Shown in pieces: positions 1 through 5,574 of a stretch of 14,476 bases of DNA; the first letter of the stretch is position 1; every line of letters starts with the position of its first letter. The DNA comes from Thiodiazotropha sp037384445 (GTDB lineage Bacteria; Pseudomonadota; Gammaproteobacteria; Chromatiales; Chromatiaceae). Where the stretch lies: NCBI GenBank assembly GCA_037384445.1, contig JARRNY010000167.1, positions 1-14,476 on the forward strand. Reading direction: 5' to 3'. Both the position numbers and the translations under genes were made by a program. The notes below the pieces were generated by a model, which saw only the letters and a list, made by a program, of their open reading frames with translations, had not been told where the DNA came from and made no database searches.

Positions 1-73
1 ATCCAACTCGCTTTTTGGCAATACATCACCACGCAACCTATTCTTACACTACTTGCGTTTAGAGATGTGAATG

Positions 74-240
74 CTATGTAAACCAGTCCACATCAGGTGA
101 GGTATGCGTAACGGGAAGTAAATTAAGTAATGCTAGTAATTGCTCCTGGCCTTGCAGATGATTCAGTATCTTATCGATGACCGCCTGATTCTCGATACTG
201 GCTATCACCTTGCCCTAACGCTCACACTTTTGCGCATCGA
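74..240 (-). pseudogene. C-terminal remnant of an IS91-type (Y2) transposase
   Basis: Read on the minus strand, this stretch encodes a short peptide ending at a stop codon at 76-74. Its core, KVIASIENQAVIDKILNHL, closely resembles the C-terminal segment of IS91-family transposases, where it follows a Cys-x-x-Cys zinc ribbon. Just upstream are two cysteines (FRCVDAQKCER) and then an in-frame TAG inside the ribbon, so the reading frame is dead. No catalytic tyrosine or rolling-circle replication domain is present in the window, so only the last roughly 55 residues survive. I recognised it from memory of the family; no search was run. It marks old mobile DNA beside the Imm11 gene. Confidence 0.6.
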
Positions 241-344
241 CACATCGAAAGGTAAATTGAAGCGGAGTATTAACAGAATCGAATGGTTAGTGCATTATTA
301 GATACTAACTGTGATAAGAATACTAATTTTATGAGTAGTTATTG
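241..344. other. AT-rich intergenic leader upstream of the Imm11 gene
   Basis: No gene is visible here. The stretch is clearly more AT-rich than the rest of the window. It holds a direct repeat ATACTAA at 302-308 and 320-326, offset by 18 bp, and an inverted pair TTAGT/ACTAA ending in the first copy. A promoter for the following gene probably lies here, but I could not pick one pair of boxes with confidence. Confidence 0.3.
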
Positions 345-914
345 ATGACTTATTATGTAATGGAAGGCGAAGGGGTTTACCCAATTCATCCAATTGAAAT
401 ACAGCCCGATTTACCCGGCGGGCCTTGGTATCACGGACATAAATTAAAAATAGATGTCCCTACACCACTGGATTATGTTTTAAGATCAAAATCTTCAAAA
501 GATGCCAACATAATGATGTTATACGACAGCAAAGCCATTCCTGTTATGCATAATAACCTGGTCGATGCGCTACAAGCAGCAGGCGTTAATAATCTGGAGC
601 TGTTTCCTGCGCGCATTACAAACCCTATTACCGGTGATATACACGAAGACTATCAGGCATTTAATGTCGTTGGATTAGTATCAGCAACCGACCTTGAGGA
701 ATCATCGCCAATGGATGAATCTGCAGCACCCAGTTTACTTGATATGGATTTTGACGGTCTGGTGATTGGTGAAACAATAACTATGAAACCACATTTATTC
801 AGGCTGGCAGAAAATTGCAGCGCCATCGTCGTGTCTGAAAAAGTAAAAGCCACCATCGAAGAAAGAGGTATCCCTGGTATTGTATTCTACGGACCTGGTG
901 AATGGTCTGGTTAA
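345..914 (+). CDS. Imm11 (DUF1629)-type immunity protein, orphan
   Basis: This 189-residue soluble protein resembles the Imm11 family (formerly DUF1629), immunity proteins found beside polymorphic toxins delivered by secretion systems. The N-terminus MTYYVMEGEG and the C-terminal signature, HLFRLAENCSAIVVSEKVK followed by IEERGIPGIVF and ending PGEWSG, fit the family. There is no signal peptide or membrane segment, as expected for a cytoplasmic antidote. A TTG one codon upstream (342) could also open the frame; ATG at 345 is preferred, although no strong Shine-Dalgarno precedes either. The gene is AT-richer than the housekeeping genes to the right, which suggests transfer. No toxin gene is visible in the window; an IS91-type remnant lies upstream, so the gene may be an orphan left behind or the tail of a toxin cluster outside the window. 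The family call is from memory. Confidence 0.7.
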   Translation: MTYYVMEGEGVYPIHPIEIQPDLPGGPWYHGHKLKIDVPTPLDYVLRSKSSKDANIMMLYDSKAIPVMHNNLVDALQAAGVNNLELFPARITNPITGDIHEDYQAFNVVGLVSATDLEESSPMDESAAPSLLDMDFDGLVIGETITMKPHLFRLAENCSAIVVSEKVKATIEERGIPGIVFYGPGEWSG

Positions 915-1239
915 TGTAATTGGCCTATTTATTCTAAGATGCTACTACGCCTTCACTCAATGACATTCTGATCTAAATCTTTGGTTTTAATTAACCTCGA
1001 AGGCTCGAATAATATCAGATGGTGTTACTTTTCAAGCCGAGACTTAAATGCGCCGCCCCTGAAATTCCAAGCGGTTCGGAATGTTAAGGGCGGAGGTTAA
1101 GACTGCGGTATAGCCCTCGGCAATACATGCCTGACGTGGTCAAGTCTTTTTGGCTTTGAACCAGAGGTTTCTTACTCTGGCGACTGACCACGCCGGTCTA
1201 TTGAAAACCCACAAAGTGCGATTCTGCCTCTGTTCAGGC
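915..1239. other. Intergenic region with a nested imperfect palindrome
   Basis: No gene is supported here. It separates the plus-strand Imm11 gene from the minus-strand operon that ends at 1240. The only structure I see is a nested palindrome at 1135-1192, listed separately. No convincing hairpin plus T-run terminator is visible for either neighbour. Confidence 0.5.
1135..1192. repeat. Nested imperfect inverted repeat
   Basis: The outer arms are CGTGGTCAAGTC (1135-1146) and GACTGACCACG (1182-1192), complementary except for one bulged base. The inner arms are CCAGAG (1161-1166) and CTCTGG (1175-1180), a perfect pair with an 8-nt loop. It lies about 50 nt beyond the stop codon of the minus-strand operon. 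No T-run follows in either direction, so an intrinsic terminator is unlikely. It may be a mobile-element end or a folded RNA 3' end. Confidence 0.4.
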
Positions 1240-1638
1240 CTATTCGACAGCGTTCATCTCCAGCACCACATGGCCTGGTTGCGGATGACGGTACCCCGGC
1301 AGAATCACATTCACCTTGAGGTCAATCGACTGGTTGCCATCCACCCAGTGATGTTTGTCGTAACTCATCCACTCCTTGTGAACATAGATATCCCGGACCG
1401 GTTTTACACTCACTACTTCAGTTGCCGCCTGCTCGAAGAGATTTCCCTTAAAGGTCACCGGCGTCTCTATGGGCACACCCGCCGGAAAGTGCAGAATGTA
1501 TTGACCGTCATCCGGCACCGGCTGTCCGAACTTCACAACCGGTAGTTGTGCCAGCTCAGGAGCATCCGTTCCAGAAACCGAGGCGCACCCGGTAACCGCC
1601 AGGCATAGCGCCAATATCGAAATCATATTACCTTTCAT
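1240..1638 (-). CDS. Small outer-envelope lipoprotein, last gene of the three-gene operon
   Basis: The product is a 132-residue predicted lipoprotein. It begins MKGNMISILALCLAVTGCAS, a signal peptide with a lipobox ending at Cys18, so the mature protein should be lipid-anchored in the periplasm. I chose ATG at 1638 over the upstream in-frame TTG at 1656 because AAGGAAG lies about 5-10 nt before the ATG. The mature part is a single soluble domain with no membrane segment. Its pattern (P-x-G, then PVTFKGNL, then SIDLKVNV) parallels the extracytoplasmic tail of the membrane protein encoded two genes upstream (PSGSLIPVTIQVTGDLL and SIDLRMNV). It starts 27 nt after the regulator stop codon, in the same operon. 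I recognise no named family. A plus-strand frame across it (1150-1545) is a shadow, since only the minus strand has a signal peptide and a ribosome binding site. Confidence 0.75.
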   Translation of the reverse strand: MKGNMISILALCLAVTGCASVSGTDAPELAQLPVVKFGQPVPDDGQYILHFPAGVPIETPVTFKGNLFEQAATEVVSVKPVRDIYVHKEWMSYDKHHWVDGNQSIDLKVNVILPGYRHPQPGHVVLEMNAVE

Positions 1639-1665
1639 TACTTGCTTCCTTTTCAATTGAAACCC

Positions 1666-2019
1666 TTAATTTGGCTGCCACTCGAACTGCTTGCGCTTAC
1701 CGCTCGCGACACTCTCGGCCGCCTCAACTGTCAGATCGGGAAACAGACACTGCAGTGCCGCCACATAATCCGTAAATGCCTGTGAACCTGCTGGTGTCAG
1801 TCGATAGAAGGTCTGCTGTCGCCCTCCGCCCTTGGTCTTATTTGCGCTCAGGTAGCCGGCAGCAACCAGCTTCTTCACATGCCCCTCCAGATTCCCATCG
1901 GTGGCATCCAATGCCTGTTTCAATTCATTGAATGTCGCCTCTCCACGTGCAACCACATAGGCTGCCAGCCGGGTACGAACCGGTTGATGCAGTAGCGGAT
2001 CCAGTTCTGTCTGATTCAT
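1666..2019 (-). CDS. Winged-helix transcriptional regulator (MarR/ArsR-like fold)
   Basis: This 117-residue protein has a typical winged-helix layout. Residues 11-26 (HQPVRTRLAAYVVARG) form the first helix, ATFNELKQAL (28-37) the second, and DGNLEGHVKKLVAAGYL (41-57) the recognition helix. A basic glycine-rich wing follows (KTKGGGRQQTFYRLT, 61-75), then a C-terminal dimerisation-type helix. The pattern fits the winged-helix group close to MarR/ArsR with 'TxGNLxxHxKKLxxAGY' recognition helices. ATG at 2019 starts 4 nt after the stop codon of the membrane-protein gene. The GAGGTG over that stop serves as its ribosome binding site, so the two are translationally coupled. No metal-binding cysteine pair is seen. 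It probably represses its own operon through the two palindromes at 3092-3133; that link is inferred from position. Confidence 0.82.
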   Translation of the reverse strand: MNQTELDPLLHQPVRTRLAAYVVARGEATFNELKQALDATDGNLEGHVKKLVAAGYLSANKTKGGGRQQTFYRLTPAGSQAFTDYVAALQCLFPDLTVEAAESVASGKRKQFEWQPN

Positions 2020-2023
2020 CACT

Positions 2024-3076
2024 TCACCTCTCGAACTCTACGTTCATCCGCAGATCTATCGACGGCCCCTGCTGGGAACTGAGCCATCCTTTGGCTTCCC
2101 ATCCGTTGACTCGATAATCATGCCCCGGGCGCCACTCTCCATCTCCGATACGCATCATGCCTATCACCTCTCCCCGCTCGATAGCCAAGTCGACTGGGCT
2201 CGTCGTCCTCATGATCAATGGCGGAGGTTGCTCAACCGGCTGCAGCAGATCACCGGTGACCTGGATGGTGACCGGGATAAGGCTCCCGGATGGCATGGTC
2301 ACCACCGCCTCATCCACATCACCAGTGCCTGTTTGCCGATAGCTCTCCCAGGAGACACGTTGCCAGCCATCGAAGAGGTGTCCGTTCCCAATCGATACAG
2401 CGATGAACGCCGGCACCAGGACCAGAAGCAGCCAACTCAGGCTCAATAACAATTCCTTATAAGTACTCCGCTCTCTGGTCCTGTCGACCATCAAAGCAAA
2501 AGCCGGGAATCCAATACCGAACGCTGAAGCCGCCACCCACTCCTGGACATGCAACTCAGGCGATACCGCTATCATCACCAGCCCCAGTAAGATCTGCATG
2601 GCACCGCTCCAGGTCAGCAACTGACGGGAGAATAGCCCGTGTACATAGATGCCTATGCCGGTGAGCACAAGGGTTATGCCATAGAAGAAATAGCCGCCTC
2701 CGTAGAGGTTCATACCGATGTTGATCACCACCACCAGGGCAATCAACAGCCACCAGAGCTTGGTTACTTGGCGCTGAATAAAAGAGAGTGTCTCATCCCG
2801 CCGCTGACGGATGCGCCAGGTCCAGACTGTATCCAGCACCCCCACTCCCACCAATACGAGTGAGATGAAAATATTCTGAAACCACATACGTTGCGTCTGA
2901 TCGGAAAACTGCTCCATGGAGAAGAGACGCGGGACCAGGAGAATCAAACCACCGGCCGCCAGCCCCCAGAGAATGAAGGTATGACGTTCCATGCGCACAC
3001 TGGCATGACCGCTGACAAGCATCTCCTGTATCGCCTGCAGCTGCCCTCTGCCACCGTTGAGTGAATTCACTTCCAT
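2024..3076 (-). CDS. Polytopic membrane protein with extracytoplasmic C-terminal domain
   Basis: The product has 350 residues. Hydrophobic stretches near 33-52, 66-86, 107-127, 129-149, 153-172, 180-197 and 210-229 suggest seven transmembrane segments. A soluble tail of about 120 residues follows. With basic loops such as WRIRQRRDE (87-95) inside, the tail should face the periplasm. The tail pattern PSGSLIPVTIQVTGDLL (262-278) to SIDLRMNV (339-346) resembles the lipoprotein encoded at the end of the same operon. ATG at 3076, preceded by GGGG about 8-11 nt upstream, is preferred over the TTG at 3082. It is the first gene of the operon, directly behind the strong, operator-laden promoter, and is coupled to the regulator gene. 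I recognise no family and no transport or enzyme motif, so function is unknown; envelope stress or resistance is speculation. Confidence 0.78.
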   Translation of the reverse strand: MEVNSLNGGRGQLQAIQEMLVSGHASVRMERHTFILWGLAAGGLILLVPRLFSMEQFSDQTQRMWFQNIFISLVLVGVGVLDTVWTWRIRQRRDETLSFIQRQVTKLWWLLIALVVVINIGMNLYGGGYFFYGITLVLTGIGIYVHGLFSRQLLTWSGAMQILLGLVMIAVSPELHVQEWVAASAFGIGFPAFALMVDRTRERSTYKELLLSLSWLLLVLVPAFIAVSIGNGHLFDGWQRVSWESYRQTGTGDVDEAVVTMPSGSLIPVTIQVTGDLLQPVEQPPPLIMRTTSPVDLAIERGEVIGMMRIGDGEWRPGHDYRVNGWEAKGWLSSQQGPSIDLRMNVEFER

Positions 3077-3091
3077 TGCCAATCCCCGGCT

Positions 3092-3112
3092 TTACTCTGA
3101 ATTGCAGAGTAA
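3092..3112. promoter_or_regulatory. Operator copy 2 (TTACTCTG-N5-CAGAGTAA), over the start site
   Basis: This is a perfect 8-bp inverted repeat, TTACTCTG (3092-3099) and CAGAGTAA (3105-3112), with spacer AATTG. It shares the ACTCTG-N5-CAGAGT core with copy 1. It overlaps the end of the -10 box and the expected transcription start. Two copies of one palindrome at a promoter are hard to explain by chance. Confidence 0.72.
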
Positions 3113-3138
3113 TATAACTCTGATTCTCAGAGTGTCAA
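3111..3138 (-). promoter_or_regulatory. Sigma70-type promoter of the membrane protein-regulator-lipoprotein operon
   Basis: On the minus strand the -35 box is a perfect TTGACA (3138-3133), followed by a 16-nt spacer and the -10 box TATATT (3116-3111). The start of transcription should fall near 3104-3100, leaving a leader of roughly 25-30 nt before the ATG at 3076. One operator palindrome fills the spacer and the other covers the expected start site. Confidence 0.75.
3117..3133. promoter_or_regulatory. Operator copy 1 (ACTCTG-N5-CAGAGT), inside the promoter spacer
   Basis: This is a perfect 6-bp inverted repeat, ACTCTG (3117-3122) and CAGAGT (3128-3133), with spacer ATTCT. It lies between the -35 and -10 boxes, where a bound dimer would block RNA polymerase. 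Its centre is 23 bp from that of copy 2, about two helical turns. The small winged-helix protein of the same operon is the natural candidate to bind it. Confidence 0.7.
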
Positions 3139-3457
3139 GAGGGAGTCATCAGTTTTCGTTCACCCGGTCTTTCACCGGCACCATTTTCGGCGTAATCAAT
3201 GATCAGAATAATCACGGCCGGATACCCCAAAGAGAGGCGGCCCACGGGCAGAAATAAGGGACGAAATAACATAACGCTGGAAATAAAGGACACCCAAATT
3301 TCAATTTCGGCGGCTCTATGCGACTGGCCTATCAGGTAGTTGCCCTTTATGCTGAGGAGGGGGATTCCGATAACGTGCTTGAAGGGTGAAAGTTGGATCT
3401 CCCTGAATCCTCGCCCTGAATACGGCTGGAAGATCTGAATCTTGAGGATACCTGTTT
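3139..3457. other. Intergenic region between divergent operons, with a 12-bp direct repeat
   Basis: No gene is supported. It contains GAAATAAGGGAC at 3251-3262 and GAAATAAAGGAC at 3280-3291, an 11/12 direct repeat offset by 29 bp. Such AAATAA-GGGAC words recall sequences I have seen near REP-associated transposases, so a mobile-element footprint is possible. A short frame at 3316-3390 starts with ATG but has no ribosome binding site and no recognisable product. GAGGAT near 3444 is the likely ribosome binding site for the next gene. No clear promoter was found for the plus-strand cassette. Confidence 0.35.
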
Positions 3458-4381
3458 ATGAACGATATCAATACTGATGCCAGGAAAAGCGGCAAATCCG
3501 CTTGGCGTCCTGATGACAAGGCATGGTTGGTGGCGCGCAAACAGGAGTGGCGACAGGTGATGAAAATACTTGACCTCATCCACGATCAAAACCGTAGCTT
3601 ACCCAAGCGATTGCGAAAACATCACAAGGAGCTTTTCTTTTACGGAACTTTCTATCCCGAGAAGCTGGACGGTTCGGCAAGTCCATTCGGCTTCTGTCAA
3701 CTCTTTTTCTTGATGTGGTACTACCCGGAACCGAGTGAGGAGATCTTTCGGGCGTTCTGCGGTGCGCCGTTTGCCCGCTATCAACTGGAAAAGGCGAGAA
3801 ACATGCTGCTGGATTACAGCTACCTTGGTAGTGGGCCTTACGGCTTTCTGGGAGGACGCGAGGAGCTGTTTGTAAAAGTATTGATTCCGCCCTTGGATTG
3901 TTGCGAGCAACTGGTTTTTCCGCCTAGCGGAGCCGTGTTGAAGGATCTAAGTCCTTGGAAGGTATTCGGCAAATGTGTGGGGCATAGTTGCGATCTGCTC
4001 TCCTCAAGTCCTCCAGAAAGGAGGCCGCACCCCTACATAGTCGGTCAGTATCTCTGGGACCAGATGGACTATGCGTTCGAGCACTACTACGAAAAACTGT
4101 CTTACATGGATCAATTTAACAGAAACAGCTTTCTTTTTGCCGACCTAGATCGCGAGATGCCAAGCGAAATATTTTACCTGTTCGATCTGTTGCGTCTAAT
4201 ACTCGATTTCGATGAACGCAAAGACGCGCCGCGAGATAATCCGGTGGCTGTAGCCTTGCGCGAAAGGCTTTTATGTCGCTTCGAGTCGCGAGGCTTCAGT
4301 TCCCGCTTAATGGCCGTCTGGGATGAAGCCAAAGCCCACTACGAATCGGGCAGTAAAGAACCCCTCTGGGGACTGTTTTAA
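3458..4381 (+). CDS. Protein of unknown function (307 aa), first gene of a two-gene cassette
   Basis: I do not recognise this protein. It is soluble-looking: there is no signal peptide and no clear membrane helix, although aromatic-rich stretches occur (FFYGTFYPEKL near 65-75, FCQLFFLMWYYPEP near 83-96). It is rich in Phe, Tyr, Leu and charged residues. It has several cysteines, including a CC pair near residue 148 and C-V-G-H-S-C near 173-178, but these do not form a standard zinc motif. The C-terminal third is helical-looking and ends in SGSKEPLWGLF. ATG 3458 is preceded by GAGGAT and by an in-frame stop, so the N-terminus is well placed. Its stop is only 3 nt before the next ATG, so the two proteins are probably made together and may act together. 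The pair sits in an accessory stretch between two other operons, which suggests acquisition. Confidence 0.7.
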   Translation: MNDINTDARKSGKSAWRPDDKAWLVARKQEWRQVMKILDLIHDQNRSLPKRLRKHHKELFFYGTFYPEKLDGSASPFGFCQLFFLMWYYPEPSEEIFRAFCGAPFARYQLEKARNMLLDYSYLGSGPYGFLGGREELFVKVLIPPLDCCEQLVFPPSGAVLKDLSPWKVFGKCVGHSCDLLSSSPPERRPHPYIVGQYLWDQMDYAFEHYYEKLSYMDQFNRNSFLFADLDREMPSEIFYLFDLLRLILDFDERKDAPRDNPVAVALRERLLCRFESRGFSSRLMAVWDEAKAHYESGSKEPLWGLF

Positions 4382-4384
4382 ATC

Positions 4385-4840
4385 ATGGAATCCACATTAG
4401 CGCTACATTGCGAGTTTGCTAGCACAGACCTTCGGGACAAAGTGCTCACAATGCTCTTGGAAGAGACACGCCCCATCCTTGAAGACGAGGTACCAAAGGG
4501 CCAGAAGAAGATCTTCAATGCCCTTGAATATACCGAGTATCCGGAAAGTGCCTGGGCCCATGCTGAAACGTCGATACGCGCCTCCTTCTTTCTAGGGGGT
4601 TACAGCGCCGATGAAGAAGCGCAGCAGACCGTACTGGATATTCTGAATTCCGGCGCTCAGAGAGTGTTTGGCTTACTGGACTTTATCGAAGAGCAGCATT
4701 TTCTTTGTGGGGAAAAGGGCAAGGTGAAATGGACAAAGCACCTCTCGTCAGAAAACCCCCGACATCTCAATGGCATGCAGCTCGATCACTTTGAAAGTCT
4801 GGAAAAGGTTTTCACCCTAACCACAAACGCTAGTCCCTGA
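4385..4840 (+). CDS. Protein of unknown function (151 aa), second gene of the cassette
   Basis: This is a small acidic soluble protein with no signal peptide or membrane segment, and I do not recognise its family. The first part (MESTLALHCEF..., then LRDKVLTMLLEETRPILEDE) looks like a beta strand followed by a helix. The middle (SIRASFFLGGYSADEEAQQ) and QRVFGLLDFIEEQHFLC resemble compact alpha/beta immunity or accessory proteins in style only. It starts 3 nt after the stop of the 307-residue gene, a strong sign of coupled translation. Size and arrangement would suit an effector plus partner pair such as toxin-immunity or toxin-antitoxin, but no motif supports this and it remains speculation. 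Confidence 0.68.
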   Translation: MESTLALHCEFASTDLRDKVLTMLLEETRPILEDEVPKGQKKIFNALEYTEYPESAWAHAETSIRASFFLGGYSADEEAQQTVLDILNSGAQRVFGLLDFIEEQHFLCGEKGKVKWTKHLSSENPRHLNGMQLDHFESLEKVFTLTTNASP

Positions 4841-4855
4841 CCCCTTTAAAAACGT

Positions 4856-4891
4856 AAGCCCTTCATTGCTGGTCACAATAGGGGAGGGCTT
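4856..4891 (-). terminator. Weak hairpin, possible terminator
   Basis: The arms AAGCCCT (4856-4862) and AGGGCTT (4885-4891) pair perfectly, with an inner ATTG/CAAT pair. On the minus strand the hairpin is followed by ACG and then TTTTT, so it would stop transcripts arriving from lspA. On the plus strand no T-run follows, so it is a poor terminator for the 307/151-aa cassette. Confidence 0.35.
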
Positions 4892-5052
4892 GGTGAGTGA
4901 ACTCCTGCTCCTGAAGTTGGGTTATGGTTCCTCTCATTAATTAGTAAGCTATTGAGTTTCTGCGACGGATTTTATTCCCGCTCAACAATGTTGATTCCCC
5001 AAGAGCACAACCTAACGATACGCCGATTGAGAAATGAAATTAGAGCGAATGA

Positions 5053-5076
5053 TAAATTGAGAACCGCCTCAGGCGG
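5053..5076 (-). terminator. Candidate terminator downstream of lspA
   Basis: The palindrome CCGCCT-C-AGGCGG (5064-5076) lies only 6 nt beyond the lspA stop codon. On the minus strand it is followed by the T-rich run TTCTCAATTT. The stem is short but fully GC-rich, and the T-run is interrupted, so termination may be partial. Confidence 0.55.
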
Positions 5077-5082
5077 AGACGA

Positions 5083-5574
5083 TCAACGCCTTCGCGCAGA
5101 AAGCACAAACGCATCCAACAGCATGATTGCCACGCCTACGGTGATGGCAGAGTCAGCGATGTTGAAAGCGGGAAAAAAGTGCTCCTGATAGTGAAAATGG
5201 AGAAAGTCGATTACCCCTCCCCCGCGAAAGATACGATCAATAACATTGCCTAAGGCACCGCCCAGAATCAGTACCAGGGCGATCGCAGTCCAGGTCTCAT
5301 GAGACTCAAGACGATACAGCCAAAGCAGAAGAACGCCACTCACAATCAGAGCCAAGGCAATGAAGAACCAGCGTTGCCAGCCGTCCTGCTGACTGAGAAA
5401 ACTGAAGGCGGCGCCCGGGTTGATCAGATGGGTGAAATTGAAGATCGGCAGCACATAGACTGACTCATGCAGCTGCAATTGGCTCAGCACAAGCTGCTTG
5501 GTCCCCTGGTCCACAAGGATCACCAGCAAGGTGATCCAGATCCAGCGCAGCATACCGCCACTACGCGCCGACAT
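5083..5574 (-). CDS. lspA: Lipoprotein signal peptidase (prolipoprotein signal peptidase II)
   Basis: LspA removes signal peptides from lipid-modified prolipoproteins in the inner membrane. The 163-residue length matches the family (164 in E. coli). Four membrane segments are visible (about 9-27, 68-88, 95-112 and 137-156). The conserved N-P-G-A-A-F-S-F motif is at 52-59. The aspartic-protease pair is Asp123 in GGGVIDFLHF and Asp141 in FNIADSAI. I chose ATG at 5574 because it overlaps the ileS stop as TGATG, the usual coupling in this gene pair; an earlier in-frame start at 5691 would only add ileS antiframe residues. It is the last gene of the murJ-ribF-ileS-lspA run. fkpB and ispH, which often follow it, are not in the window. 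It would be needed to process the lipoprotein encoded at 1240-1638. Confidence 0.95.
   Translation of the reverse strand: MSARSGGMLRWIWITLLVILVDQGTKQLVLSQLQLHESVYVLPIFNFTHLINPGAAFSFLSQQDGWQRWFFIALALIVSGVLLLWLYRLESHETWTAIALVLILGGALGNVIDRIFRGGGVIDFLHFHYQEHFFPAFNIADSAITVGVAIMLLDAFVLSARRR

Noticed and set aside
1150..1545. Plus-strand open frame of 131 codons
   Set aside because: It lies opposite the lipoprotein gene, which has a signal peptide, lipobox and ribosome binding site; the plus frame has none of these and looks like a shadow.
3316..3390. Short plus-strand frame beginning MRLAYQVVALYAEEG
   Set aside because: It is only about 24 codons, has no ribosome binding site and no recognisable family; it may be a gene scrap but cannot be supported.
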